A DNA stretch of 64,000 bases from Paramagnetospirillum magnetotacticum MS-1. GTDB lineage: Bacteria > Pseudomonadota > Alphaproteobacteria > Rhodospirillales > Magnetospirillaceae. The notes below the pieces were generated by a model. It made no database searches. It was not told the origin of the DNA and saw only the letters and a list, made by a program, of their open reading frames with translations. The stretch lies in assembly GCF_000829825.1 (NCBI RefSeq), contig NZ_JXSL01000009.1, forward strand, positions 62,001 through 126,000. The letters run 5' to 3'. The position numbers were made by a program, and so were the translations under genes. Positions 42,335 through 51,523 of this stretch are shown here, piece after piece (position 1 is the stretch's first letter; each line of letters begins with the position of its first letter).

Positions 42335-43197
42335 GAAATCCTCTCATGGTAGCGCGCGCGGTAGAGCAGACGAGGAAGGGCGGGATCGTCCTTGAAGGGC
42401 TCGCGGGTGTGCAGCGGGTTGTTGGAGACCAGCCCCTGGCCGGGCTCCAGCACATGTTTGAAGATATGGGGCGAGGGGCCGTCCAGCAGGCGCCGGATGG
42501 CATCGGCGGCCGGGGCTGCGGCCTCGGACCAGATGACGTTGCGGGCGCGCGCCGTATAGCGCATGTGCAAGGTCCCATCGGCATTGATCGAGAAGACCGG
42601 CCCCACCGTGGCCGGGCGGGCAAGCCCCTCCTCGTCATTGCCGGGAATGGTCATGGCGTCGGGTTCCATTAGCGCCCGGATCATGTCGGGGCTCTCGTCC
42701 CGGAGCTGGATATAGAGCATCTCGTGATCCATCAGCCGGTTGGCCCCGCCCTCGGCGGCACGTCCGGCACAATGGAGCAGCAAGGCCCGCACGGTGCGTT
42801 CCGGCGGATTGTAATAGCCGTCGGTGTGCCAGGTGATGGGGCGCTCGGTATAGGGGATATAGCGCGACCGCGTTCCCTCCCGATGGACCGATAGCGGCGT
42901 GATGCCGTCATCATCGGCCAAGGCATTGGCATCCAGGGATGCCAGCCCCAGCCGCGTGGCCAGGGCTTTAAGCGCCTGCTTGTCATCGCGCTGGCGCCTT
43001 TGCCGCTCGGCATAGACCGCCATGTTGCAACGCCCCAGCCGGGCCAGAAGTGCAGCATGCTCGGCCTCGGTCAGGGCTGCGATATCGCCCACCTCGACCA
43101 CCAGATCGGCCACGCATTGGGGCGCACCGGCCATCTTTTCAGCCCGCCAACGTTGATAGTCCAGCCCATCGTCGAGTTGGAAATAGCTTGGAATCAT
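42331..43197 (-). CDS. TauD/TfdA-family Fe(II)/2-oxoglutarate dioxygenase
   Basis: A 288-residue member of the TauD superfamily. The iron-binding H-x-D is seen in ITWHTDGYYNPPERT and the distal His with the 2-oxoglutarate Arg region in LVSNNPLHTREPF. Substrate unknown; taurine or sulfonate is only one option. ATG 43197 is set by GGGAGGG upstream; the frame stays open to 43557 but that part has no coding character. Divergent from dsrA and coupled to the 77-residue gene, suggesting a sulfur-linked role. Confidence 0.85.
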   Translation of the reverse strand: MIPSYFQLDDGLDYQRWRAEKMAGAPQCVADLVVEVGDIAALTEAEHAALLARLGRCNMAVYAERQRRQRDDKQALKALATRLGLASLDANALADDDGITPLSVHREGTRSRYIPYTERPITWHTDGYYNPPERTVRALLLHCAGRAAEGGANRLMDHEMLYIQLRDESPDMIRALMEPDAMTIPGNDEEGLARPATVGPVFSINADGTLHMRYTARARNVIWSEAAAPAADAIRRLLDGPSPHIFKHVLEPGQGLVSNNPLHTREPFKDDPALPRLLYRARYHERIS

Positions 43198-43260
43198 TGG
43201 AAATTTCCCTCCCCCATTATTTTCATGCGAATTCTCTAAAGAATCCACTTGGATCGACGG

Positions 43261-43287
43261 CATTCGAAATATTATGATCATCGAATG
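43261..43287. promoter_or_regulatory. Inverted repeat between the TauD-like gene and dsrA
   Basis: CATTCGA (43261-43267) and TCGAATG (43281-43287) are perfect 7-bp arms with a 13-bp AT-rich spacer, in the 238-bp divergent region. Candidate operator for the dsr cluster; no regulator gene is adjacent. Confidence 0.45.
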
Positions 43288-43435
43288 TAATGGGCTGCAC
43301 AGAACGGCCCAACGAATCAGGAGAGGTCCGGGAGCAACGCTTCCCAACGGATCGACGGAATTATCCAGCGTATTGCCGCGCCGTTCTGGCGTGCGTGCGA
43401 ACGCGTAGTGACGACGGTGAGGGAGCGAAAACGCA

Positions 43436-44686
43436 ATGTCGAAGAAGATGCCGCCGACCCCCATGCTCGACCAGTTGGAAAGCGGTCCCTGGCCCAGCTT
43501 CGTGACCGGCTTGAAGCGTCTGGCCGAGGACGGGGACAAGCCCAGCGCCAAGATCATGCAGGGCCTGCTGGGCCAGTTGGAGCACAGCTACCAGACCCGC
43601 AAGGGCTATTGGAAGGGCGGCACGGTGGGCGTGTTCGGCTATGGCGCTGGCGTCATCGCCCGCTTCTCCGAGCAGGCGGCCCAGTTCCCCGAAAGCGCTG
43701 AATTCCACACGCTGCGCATCATGCCCGCGCCGGGCTTCTTCTACGACACCAAGACCCTGCGCCAGATGTGCGACATCTGGGAGGAACACGGTTCAGGCCT
43801 GATCGCGCTGCACGGCCAATCGGGCGACATCATGTTCCAGGGCTGCCGCACCGAGCAGGTGCAGCCCGCCTGGGACAAGCTGAACGCAATGGGCTTCGAC
43901 ATGGGCGGCGCCGGTGCCGGTGTGCGGACCGCCGCAAGCTGCGTCGGACCGGCCCGGTGCGAGCAGGCCTGCTACGACACCCTGGCCGCGCACCGCGCCA
44001 TCATCAACGACTTCACCGACGATATTCACCGGCCCTCGCTGCCCTACAAGATGAAGTTCAAGTTCTCGGGTTGCGCCAATGACTGCGCCAATGCCACCCA
44101 GCGCGCCGACGTGGCCATCTTAGGCACCTGGAAGGACGACATGCAGGTCGACCAGAAGGAGGTGCAGGCCAAGGTCAAGCAATTGGGCCGCAAGGAATTC
44201 ATCAATCAGGTGATCCGCATGTGCCCGACCCAGGCTCTGGGGCTCAACGACGACGACACGCTGGACGTGGACAACAAGTCCTGCGTGCGCTGCATGCACT
44301 GCATCAATGTCTGCACCAAGGCCTTAAAGCCCGGCAAGGAAAAGGGCATCTGCGTCCTGGTGGGCGGCAAGCGCACCCTGAAGATCGGCGATCTGATGGG
44401 CACCGTGCTGATCCCCTTCATGAAGCTGGAGACGGAAGAAGATTTCGAAAAGTTGGTGGAGCTGGCCCACAACATGCTCGACTTCTTCGCCGACAACGCC
44501 CTGGAGCACGAGCGCACCGGCGAAATGATCGAGCGTATCGGCCTGGTCAATTACCTGGAAGGCCTGGGTCTCGAACTCGACGTCAACATGATCAATCAGC
44601 CGCGCACCAATTCCTACGTCCGCACGGACGGATGGGACGAGGAGGCCCGCAAATGGGCCGAGCGCAAGACTTCGGCCGCCGAGTAG
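43436..44686 (+). CDS. dsrA: Reverse-type dissimilatory sulfite reductase, alpha subunit
   Basis: A 416-residue subunit of the siroheme enzyme that, in sulfur oxidisers, releases sulfite from DsrC-bound sulfur. Siroheme-Fe4S4 cysteines are in CVGPARCEQACYDT and FSGCANDCANATQRADV, and an inserted ferredoxin domain shows CVRCMHCINVCTKAL. Followed 12 bp later by dsrB. Oxidative type is inferred from the co-occurring dsrEFH and dsrL. Confidence 0.97.
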   Translation: MSKKMPPTPMLDQLESGPWPSFVTGLKRLAEDGDKPSAKIMQGLLGQLEHSYQTRKGYWKGGTVGVFGYGAGVIARFSEQAAQFPESAEFHTLRIMPAPGFFYDTKTLRQMCDIWEEHGSGLIALHGQSGDIMFQGCRTEQVQPAWDKLNAMGFDMGGAGAGVRTAASCVGPARCEQACYDTLAAHRAIINDFTDDIHRPSLPYKMKFKFSGCANDCANATQRADVAILGTWKDDMQVDQKEVQAKVKQLGRKEFINQVIRMCPTQALGLNDDDTLDVDNKSCVRCMHCINVCTKALKPGKEKGICVLVGGKRTLKIGDLMGTVLIPFMKLETEEDFEKLVELAHNMLDFFADNALEHERTGEMIERIGLVNYLEGLGLELDVNMINQPRTNSYVRTDGWDEEARKWAERKTSAAE

Positions 44687-44698
44687 GAGACCCAGGAT

Positions 44699-45769
44699 AT
44701 GAGCGAACTTCGTCGTCCCGTCGAATGCGGTGTTCCGGATTCCAAGCAGTTCATGCACCCGGCCCTGGTGAGGAATTACGGCAAGTGGGCCTTCCACGAC
44801 CGTCCCCGCCCCGGCGTTCTGCGCCATGTCTCGGATTCGGGCGAGGCGGTGTTCACCGTCAAGGCCGGTACCCAGCGTCAGATGGATGTCCACACCATCC
44901 GCAAGCTGTGCGACATCGCCGACACCTTCTGCGACGGCCATGTGCGCTTCACCGTGCGCTCCTCGGTGGAGTTCATGACCACCGACGAGTCCAAGGTGGA
45001 AGCGCTGGTCAAGCGCCTGGAGGCCGAGGGCTTCCCCGTGGGCGGCACCGGCAACTCGGTGGGCTTCATCAGCCATACCCAGGGCTGGCTGCACTGCGAC
45101 ATCCCCGGCACCGACGCGTCCGGCGTGGTCAAGGCGCTGATGGACGAACTGGTCCATGAGTTCAAGTCCGAGGAAATGCCCAACCGCGTCAAGATCACCA
45201 CGTCGTGCTGCCAGATCAACTGCGGCGGCCAAGGTGACATCGCAATCAACGTCCAGCACACCAAGCCTCCGGTGATCAACCACGCTTTGGTGGCTGGCGT
45301 CTGCGAACGTCCGGCGGTGATTGCGCGGTGCCCCGTCGCGGCCATCCGTCCCGCTTTGGTGGACGGCAAGCCCTCGCTGGAAGTGGACGAGAAGAAATGC
45401 GTGTGCTGCGGCGCCTGCTATCCGCCCTGCCCGCCCATGCAGATCAACGATCCCATCCATTCCAAGATCGCCATCTGGGTGGGCGGCAAGCATTCCTCTA
45501 CCCGGTCCAAGCCCATGTTCCACAAGCTGGTGGCGGCGGGCCTGCCCAACAACGCGCCGCGCTGGCCGGAAGTGGCCGAGGTGGTCAAGAAGATCCTGGC
45601 CGTCTACAAGGCCGATGCGCGGGCCTGGGAGCGCATGGGCGAATGGATCGAGCGCATCGGCTGGCCCCGCTTCTTCGAACTGACCGAACTGCCGTTCACC
45701 AAGTATCACGTCGATAACTGGCGCGGCGGCCGGGCCAATCTCAACGCCTCAGCGCATCTGCACTTCTAG
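44699..45769 (+). CDS. dsrB: Reverse-type dissimilatory sulfite reductase, beta subunit
   Basis: A 356-residue beta subunit forming the alpha2beta2 DsrAB with DsrA. Cluster-binding cysteines are in TTSCCQINCGGQGDIAINVQ-like positions near residue 165-180, and the ferredoxin insert reads CVCCGACYPPCPPM. The start follows an AGGA ribosome binding site. Confidence 0.97.
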   Translation: MSELRRPVECGVPDSKQFMHPALVRNYGKWAFHDRPRPGVLRHVSDSGEAVFTVKAGTQRQMDVHTIRKLCDIADTFCDGHVRFTVRSSVEFMTTDESKVEALVKRLEAEGFPVGGTGNSVGFISHTQGWLHCDIPGTDASGVVKALMDELVHEFKSEEMPNRVKITTSCCQINCGGQGDIAINVQHTKPPVINHALVAGVCERPAVIARCPVAAIRPALVDGKPSLEVDEKKCVCCGACYPPCPPMQINDPIHSKIAIWVGGKHSSTRSKPMFHKLVAAGLPNNAPRWPEVAEVVKKILAVYKADARAWERMGEWIERIGWPRFFELTELPFTKYHVDNWRGGRANLNASAHLHF

Positions 45770-45780
45770 GGGGACGAACC

Positions 45781-46140
45781 ATGAAGTTCGCCGTTCTGGT
45801 CAATGAAGGCCCCTACAACCATCAAGCCGCCGACAGCGCTTTTCAGTTCTGTAAGGCGGCCCTGGACAAGGGCCACGAGATCTTCCGCGTGTTCTTTTAT
45901 TACGACGGCGTCAACAACGCGACCAGCCTGGGCCAGCCGCCCAGCGACGACCGCAATGTGACCAAGAATTGGCAGAAGTTGGCCGAGGAGAACAAGGTCG
46001 ATCTGGTGGTCTGCGTCGCCGCGGGCCTGCGCCGCGGCATCACCGAATCCAACCTTGCCTCGGGCTTTCGCATCTCGGGCCTGGGCCAGTTGATCGAGGC
46101 CGGCATCCATGCCGACCGTCTCGTGACTTTTGGAGACTAA
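45781..46140 (+). CDS. dsrE: Sulfurtransferase subunit DsrE
   Basis: A 119-residue DsrE/F-like fold protein (MKFAVLVNEGPYNHQ). The active cysteine is Cys78 in VVCVAAGLRRG, the same position described for Allochromatium vinosum DsrE. In the DsrE2F2H2 complex it takes sulfur from the TusA-side relay and passes it to DsrC. Presence of dsrEFH is a marker of oxidative dsr clusters. Confidence 0.95.
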   Translation: MKFAVLVNEGPYNHQAADSAFQFCKAALDKGHEIFRVFFYYDGVNNATSLGQPPSDDRNVTKNWQKLAEENKVDLVVCVAAGLRRGITESNLASGFRISGLGQLIEAGIHADRLVTFGD

Positions 46141-46144
46141 AGCC

Positions 46145-46525
46145 ATGGACGATATGGAAAGCGGCATCGTCAAGAAGTTCATGTTCGTCAACCGCAAGGC
46201 GCCCTATGGCACCGTCTATGCGTTGGAAGTCCTCGAGATGGTTCTGATCTCGGCCGCCTTCGACCAGGACGTCCATCTGGCCTTCCTGGACGACGGCGTG
46301 CTGCAGATCAAGAAGGGCCAGACCCCGGCGGGCATCGGCACCAAGAACTTCTCGCCCACCTACCGGGCGTTGGAGGGCTACGACATCGAGAAGCTGTATG
46401 TGGAAGCCGAAAGCCTGGCCGAACGCGGCCTCACCGAGGACGACCTGCTGGTCGACGTGGAAGTCATCAGCCGCGCCGAAATGGGCAAGCTGATGGCCGA
46501 CATGGACGTGGTTCTGACGGCTTAA
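46145..46525 (+). CDS. dsrF: Sulfurtransferase subunit DsrF
   Basis: A 126-residue DsrE/F-fold subunit (FMFVNRKAPYGTVYALE), structural partner in the DsrEFH hexamer, lacking an essential cysteine. ATG 46145 is used rather than an in-frame TTG overlapping dsrE. Confidence 0.94.
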   Translation: MDDMESGIVKKFMFVNRKAPYGTVYALEVLEMVLISAAFDQDVHLAFLDDGVLQIKKGQTPAGIGTKNFSPTYRALEGYDIEKLYVEAESLAERGLTEDDLLVDVEVISRAEMGKLMADMDVVLTA

Positions 46526-46540
46526 GGGGGAATGGAAGCA

Positions 46541-46849
46541 ATGAGCGCTCTGCACACCGTCAACAAATCCCCCTTCGAGCGGTCCTGCCTGGAGGCCTGC
46601 CTGGGCCATGCCCAGCCGGGTGATGCCGTCCTGCTGATGGAGGACGCGGTCATCGCCGCCCTTTCCGGCACCGCCTTCGAAGGCAAGATGGCCGACGCCG
46701 CCAAGACCCTGCGGCTCGCCGTCCTGGGCCCCGATCTGGCGGCCCGTGGGCTGGACCCCACCAAGGTGGTGAGCGGTATCAGTGTCGTGGATTACGCCGG
46801 ATTCGTCGATCTGGCGGCCGAGACCAAGGCGACCAACGCCTGGCTGTAA
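46541..46849 (+). CDS. dsrH: Sulfurtransferase subunit DsrH
   Basis: A 102-residue DsrH/TusB-like subunit. ATG 46541 places a cysteine at position 20 ([13 protein letters not shown]), matching the conserved Cys20 of characterised DsrH, and has AAGGGGG at a proper distance; an earlier ATG at 46532 would sit on the ribosome binding site. Interacts within DsrEFH. Confidence 0.94.
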   Translation: MSALHTVNKSPFERSCLEACLGHAQPGDAVLLMEDAVIAALSGTAFEGKMADAAKTLRLAVLGPDLAARGLDPTKVVSGISVVDYAGFVDLAAETKATNAWL

Positions 46850-46887
46850 CAACAAACCGCATAAAGAAGAATCAAGGAGAGGAACAC

Positions 46888-47220
46888 ATGGCTTATACCA
46901 GCAACGGCGCCACCATCGAGGCCGATGAAGAGGGCTACCTCACCGACATCAACCAGTGGAACGAGGACCTCGCCGGGCAGATCGCCAAGGACGAAGGCAT
47001 CACGCTCAGCCCCGAGCATTGGGAAGTGGTCAACTTTCTGCGCGAGTATTATGCCGAGTACCAGATCGCCCCGGCGGTGCGCGTGCTGACCAAGGCCATC
47101 GCCAAGAAGTTCGGCGCCGACAAGGGCAACAACAAGTATCTCTACGAGCTGTTCCCCTACGGCCCCGGCAAGCAGGCGTGCAAGATCGCCGGTCTGCCCA
47201 AGCCCACCGGCTGCGTGTAA
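46888..47220 (+). CDS. dsrC: DsrC sulfur-carrier protein
   Basis: A 110-residue carrier. The mobile C-terminal arm has both redox cysteines, Cys98 and Cys109 ([16 protein letters not shown]), spaced by ten residues as in functional DsrC; with both present it is not a TusE or regulatory paralogue. It carries sulfur as a trisulfide/persulfide between DsrEFH, DsrAB and the DsrMKJOP complex. Strong ribosome binding site (AAGGAGAGG), and a tandem palindrome follows the stop. Confidence 0.96.
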   Translation: MAYTSNGATIEADEEGYLTDINQWNEDLAGQIAKDEGITLSPEHWEVVNFLREYYAEYQIAPAVRVLTKAIAKKFGADKGNNKYLYELFPYGPGKQACKIAGLPKPTGCV

Positions 47221-47239
47221 CACACTATTTGCTGTCGTC

Positions 47240-47291
47240 ATGGCCGGGTTTGACCCGGCCATCCATGGACCCCCGGACCACGTCCGGGGGT
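47240..47291 (+). repeat. Tandem GC-rich hairpins between dsrC and dsrM
   Basis: Two hairpins: ATGGCCGGG/CCCGGCCAT with a 5-nt loop (47240-47262) and ACCCCCGGAC/GTCCGGGGGT with a 3-nt loop (47269-47291). Both have perfect arms. The form resembles dispersed palindromes of alphaproteobacterial genomes. Here it may stabilise the abundant dsrC message or attenuate transcription into dsrMKLJOP. Confidence 0.75.
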
Positions 47292-47310
47292 GACGAGGAA
47301 GGGTGCCGTC

Positions 47311-48036
47311 GTGACGATCTTTTTCGCCATTCTCTTCAGCGTCTCGACCCTGGTCTTCGTGGCCGGGCTGGCCATGAAGGTCGCCCAATACGCCCGCACT
47401 CCGGCGCCCTTGAAGATTCCCACCACGCCCGCGCCCTTGACCAAGGGCGGCGTGGCGCTTCGCCTGGGCCGCGAGGCCCTGCTGTTCGAAAGCCTGTTTC
47501 GCGGAAACAAGCTGCTTTGGCTGTTTGCCATGATCTTCCACCTGGGCCTCGCCGTGGTTCTGATCCGCCACGCCCGGTATTTCGAGACCCAGGTGGGGCC
47601 GCTGGTCGCCCTGGTCCAGCCCCTGGCCATTCCAGCCGGTCTGGCCATGGTGGCCGGTCTGGCCCTGCTGCTGGCGCGGCGCTTTTTGATCCCTCGGGTG
47701 CGCTATGTCACCGGCCCGTCGGACATTCTGATGCTGGTGCTGTTGCTGGGCATCGGCATCAGCGGCATGGCCATGAAGTGCCTGGTCCATACCGACATCG
47801 TCGCGGTGAAGGCCTTCTTCACCGGCCTGACGAGCCTGGAACTGCGCCCCCTGCCCGGTGATCCGCTGCTGGGTCTTCACCTTCTGCTGGTTTGCCTGCT
47901 GATGATCGTCTTCCCGTTCTCCAAGCTGCTGCATGCGCCCGGCCTGTTCTTCAGCCCGACCCGCAACCAGACCGACAATCCGCGCGAAGTGCGCCATCTG
48001 GCGCCCTGGGCCGCCAAGCTGGAAGAGAAGGGCTGA
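47311..48036 (+). CDS. dsrM: DsrM membrane cytochrome b subunit
   Basis: A 241-residue integral membrane protein of the NarI-like type with five or six helices and haem b-ligand candidate histidines (FHLGLAVVLIRHARYFE, LLGLHLLLVCLL). Exchanges electrons with the quinone pool. GTG 47311 with GAGGAAGGG upstream is chosen; GTG 47290 lies inside the second hairpin. Confidence 0.93.
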   Translation: MTIFFAILFSVSTLVFVAGLAMKVAQYARTPAPLKIPTTPAPLTKGGVALRLGREALLFESLFRGNKLLWLFAMIFHLGLAVVLIRHARYFETQVGPLVALVQPLAIPAGLAMVAGLALLLARRFLIPRVRYVTGPSDILMLVLLLGIGISGMAMKCLVHTDIVAVKAFFTGLTSLELRPLPGDPLLGLHLLLVCLLMIVFPFSKLLHAPGLFFSPTRNQTDNPREVRHLAPWAAKLEEKG

Positions 48037-48040
48037 AGAC

Positions 48041-49543
48041 ATGGCTGCCGCTCCCTTCGATATCCCCATCCTGGGCGACCCCGCCGAGCATCCCATTCCG
48101 GCCCTGAAGCCGGACGCCATGGCCGCCTCCAAGCCCTATCTGGCCGCCGAGGCGCACCAGCAGCCCCTGGGCTTTCCCGGCGAGCTGACCGAGGGCTGGG
48201 AAAAGCGCGCCGTGGAGCATATGGGCTCCTTGGTGTCCAAGTACCGCTCGCTCCAGGTGTACATGGACATCTGCGTCAAATGCGGCGCCTGTACCGACAA
48301 GTGCCACTATTTCCTCGGCACCCATGACCCCAAGAACATGCCGGTGGCCCGCGCCGATCTGTTCCGCAGCGTCTATCGCCGCTACTTCACGCCGGCGGGC
48401 AAGATGGCGCCCGGTCTGGTGGGCGCGCGCGACATGACCAAGGACGTGCTGGACGAGTGGTTCAACTACTTCCACCAGTGTTCCCAGTGCCGCCGCTGCT
48501 CGGTGTTCTGCCCCTATGGCATCGACACCGCCGAGATTTCCATGGCGGCCCGCGACATCATGGATTCCATCGGCCAGGGCCAGAAGTACTGCAACGAGAT
48601 CATCGGCAAGGTCCACAAGATCGGCAACAATCTCGGCCTGCCCGCCCCCGCCCTGATCGACACCCTGGAGGGTCTCGAAGAGGATATGTTGGACGAGACC
48701 GGCGTGGCGGTGAAGATGCCCATCGACGTGGAAGGGGCCGAGGTTCTCCTGGTCACTCCGTCCGCCGATTTCTTCGCCGAGCCCCATGTGCTGGGCCTGA
48801 TGGGATATGCCAAGGTCTTCCATGCCGCGGGCGTGTCGTGGACGCTTTCGACCAAGGCGTCCGAAGCCGGAAATTTCGGCATGTTCATCGGCAATTACGA
48901 CCAGATGAAGAAGATCTCCATGCGCATCCGCGAGGCGGCGCGGGAACTGGGCGTCAAGCGCATTATCTTCGGCGAATGCGGCCATGCCTGGCGCGTGGCG
49001 TACTCCTTCCTCAACACCCTGGCGGGTCCCTGGGACTTCCTCGATCCCCGCTATCCGGTGCCCCAGCATATCCTGGAATTCACCAACGACCTGATCACCC
49101 GCAAGGGCATCAAGCTCGACAAATCGGGCAATGACGGCATGGTTCTCACCGTCCACGATTCCTGCAACGTGGCCAGGGGTGCCCGCATGGGCGATAAGCC
49201 TGGTGGACAGTTCACCATTCCGCGCGCGGTGATCCAGGCCAGCGTGCCTAAATTCGTGGACATGCACCCCGACACCATCTGCGACAAGACCTTCTGTTGC
49301 GGCGGCGGCGGCGGTTTGCTCACCGACGAATTGATCGAATTGCGCGTCAAGGGGGCAAGCCCCCGCATGGAAGCCCTGAAGGATGTGGTGGACAAGGAGG
49401 GCGTCACCCACATGGCCGCCATGTGCGCCATCTGCAAGGCGCAGTTCACCAAGATCCTGCCCTATTACGACTTCGACCGGGAAATGGTGGTCAGCGTTCA
49501 CCAGTTGGTGAGCAACGCCATCGTCCTCGGCGACAACGACTAA
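48041..49543 (+). CDS. dsrK: DsrK heterodisulfide-reductase-like iron-sulfur subunit
   Basis: A 500-residue cytoplasmic HdrD-like protein, the site where DsrC is thought to dock. Two 4Fe-4S motifs are visible (CVKCGACTDKCHYF and CSQCRRCSVFCPYG) and a C-terminal CCG domain (KTFCCGGGGGLL) for a noncubane cluster. The N-terminal 60 residues are a Pro/Ala-rich extension. Confidence 0.96.
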   Translation: MAAAPFDIPILGDPAEHPIPALKPDAMAASKPYLAAEAHQQPLGFPGELTEGWEKRAVEHMGSLVSKYRSLQVYMDICVKCGACTDKCHYFLGTHDPKNMPVARADLFRSVYRRYFTPAGKMAPGLVGARDMTKDVLDEWFNYFHQCSQCRRCSVFCPYGIDTAEISMAARDIMDSIGQGQKYCNEIIGKVHKIGNNLGLPAPALIDTLEGLEEDMLDETGVAVKMPIDVEGAEVLLVTPSADFFAEPHVLGLMGYAKVFHAAGVSWTLSTKASEAGNFGMFIGNYDQMKKISMRIREAARELGVKRIIFGECGHAWRVAYSFLNTLAGPWDFLDPRYPVPQHILEFTNDLITRKGIKLDKSGNDGMVLTVHDSCNVARGARMGDKPGGQFTIPRAVIQASVPKFVDMHPDTICDKTFCCGGGGGLLTDELIELRVKGASPRMEALKDVVDKEGVTHMAAMCAICKAQFTKILPYYDFDREMVVSVHQLVSNAIVLGDND

Positions 49544-49565
49544 AAAATATCAAGGGAGAGCCCGC

Positions 49566-51521
49566 ATGGCCGCCAAGACCAGCGCCGAGACCATCACCGA
49601 GGGGCGGAATTTCCGCCGCTACGCAGACGGAGACTTCAAGCCGAGCCATTGGCAGGAAGAAATCTTCAAGGCTGGCTGGTCGCATAAGTGCCCGACCTAT
49701 GTGCTGCGCACGCCGCCTTGCTCGGGCTCGTGCCCCTCGGGCCATGACATCCGCGGCTGGCTGGACATCGTGCGCGGCGTGGAAAAGCCCCCGGCGGGCA
49801 TGGCCTGGCAGGAATACGCCTTCCGCCGCATGGTCGAAGCCAATCCCTTCCCCGCCATCATGGGCCGCGTCTGCCCCGCTCCGTGCGAAAGCGGCTGCAA
49901 CCGCAACATGGTCGAGGAACATGTGGGCATCAATTCGGTCGAGCACCATATCGGTGACTGGGCCATCGCCAACAAACTGACCTTCCCCAAGCCCGAGATC
50001 GAGACCGGCCGCCAAGTGGCGGTGGTGGGCGGCGGCCCGGCGGGTCTGTCGGCGGCCTATCAGCTGCGCCGCCAGGGTCACGCGGTCACCCTGTTCGAGG
50101 AAAAGGCCGAACTGGGCGGCTATGTGCGCTATGGCATTCCCGGCTACCGCACGCCGCGCGACGTGCTGGACGCCGAGATCAACCGCATCATCGACATGGG
50201 CATCACGGTGCGCACCAAGTGCCGCATCGGCACCGACATCACCGTGTCGGAACTGGAAGAGAAATACGACGCCATCTTCTGGGGCATCGGCACCCATGCC
50301 GGCCGCGGTCTGCCCATTCCCGGCTGGAAGGACACCGTCAACTGCGTGTCGGGCGTCGCCTTCCTCAAGGCCTTCAACGAAGGCCGGTTGCAGCACGTTC
50401 CGGGGCGCATCATCGTCGTCGGCGGTGGCGACACCTCCATCGACGTGGCGTCGGTGGCCCGCCGCCTCGGCCATATCGACACCGTGTCCGAGCAGGACCG
50501 CGCCGACAATGTCATCTTGGGCCATGTCGCCCATGACGTGGCGGCCACGGCGCGCCGAGAGGGCTCACAAGTGACGCTGACCTCGCTGTTCCCGGTGGAA
50601 AAGATGTTCGCCGCCCAGCGCGAGATCGACGACGCCAAGCGCGAAGGCGTGGACATCCGGGGCGGCATCATGCCGCTGGAGGTGATCCTGGGCTCGGATG
50701 GCCGCGCCACCGGCCTCAAGCTTTGCCAGTGCACCATGGAGGGCATGACGCCCAAGCCCATCCCCGGCACCGAGTTCATCCTGGACGCCGATCTGGTGGT
50801 TTCGGCCATCGGCCAGAGCGGCGATCTGGCCGACCTGCCCGAGATGGACAATGGCAAGGGCTTCATCAACGCCGACAAGGCCTATCGCGTGCCGGGGAGA
50901 CCTAAGCATTTCGTCGGCGGCGACGTGGTCAAGCCGCATCTGCTGACCACGGCCATCGGCCATGGAAGGGTGGCCTCGGCCGGGATTGCCGAATTCCTTG
51001 ATCACGGCGACGTGGCCAAGCGGCCAAAGGTGGATGTGCATCACTTCAACCTGCTGGCCAAGCTGCATGAAAGCAACCTGGACCCGGCTCCTTACCAGCC
51101 CGGCCCGGTGCGCGGCACCTTCGAGGCCAAGTTCGCCGTGCATAATTTCGAGAACCGCTCGGCGGAACAGATCATTCCCCATGACGACCTGTTCCTCGGC
51201 CACTTCACCCGCACGGCGCGCCATCACCGCCACGAAGTGCATATCGACGCCGACAAGGTGATCGGTAATTTCGATGAGCGTCTGCTCCTGCTCACCGACG
51301 CCGAAGTGGTGGACGAGGCCAAGCGTTGCATGTCCTGCGGCCTGTGCTTCGAATGCGACAATTGCGTGGTGTTCTGCCCCCAGCACGCGGTCGACCGGGT
51401 CAAGAAATCCGAGCGCACCACCGGGCGCTATGTGGAAACCGATTACTCCAAGTGCATCGGCTGCCATATCTGCAAGGATGTCTGCCCCACCGGCTATATC
51501 CAGATGGGGTTGGGGGAATAG
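49566..51521 (+). CDS. dsrL: DsrL NAD(P)H:acceptor oxidoreductase
   Basis: A 651-residue iron-sulfur flavoprotein related to the GltD subunit of glutamate synthase. An N-terminal 4Fe-4S region (PPCSGSCPSGHDIRG, RVCPAPCESGCNRN), an FAD fold (VAVVGGGPAGLSAAYQL), an NAD(P)H fold (RIIVVGGGDTSIDVASVAR) and a C-terminal ferredoxin domain (CMSCGLCFECDNC, CIGCHICKDVCPTG). Takes electrons from DsrAB; the ferredoxin domain fits oxidative types. Confidence 0.96.
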   Translation: MAAKTSAETITEGRNFRRYADGDFKPSHWQEEIFKAGWSHKCPTYVLRTPPCSGSCPSGHDIRGWLDIVRGVEKPPAGMAWQEYAFRRMVEANPFPAIMGRVCPAPCESGCNRNMVEEHVGINSVEHHIGDWAIANKLTFPKPEIETGRQVAVVGGGPAGLSAAYQLRRQGHAVTLFEEKAELGGYVRYGIPGYRTPRDVLDAEINRIIDMGITVRTKCRIGTDITVSELEEKYDAIFWGIGTHAGRGLPIPGWKDTVNCVSGVAFLKAFNEGRLQHVPGRIIVVGGGDTSIDVASVARRLGHIDTVSEQDRADNVILGHVAHDVAATARREGSQVTLTSLFPVEKMFAAQREIDDAKREGVDIRGGIMPLEVILGSDGRATGLKLCQCTMEGMTPKPIPGTEFILDADLVVSAIGQSGDLADLPEMDNGKGFINADKAYRVPGRPKHFVGGDVVKPHLLTTAIGHGRVASAGIAEFLDHGDVAKRPKVDVHHFNLLAKLHESNLDPAPYQPGPVRGTFEAKFAVHNFENRSAEQIIPHDDLFLGHFTRTARHHRHEVHIDADKVIGNFDERLLLLTDAEVVDEAKRCMSCGLCFECDNCVVFCPQHAVDRVKKSERTTGRYVETDYSKCIGCHICKDVCPTGYIQMGLGE

Positions 51522-51523
51522 GC

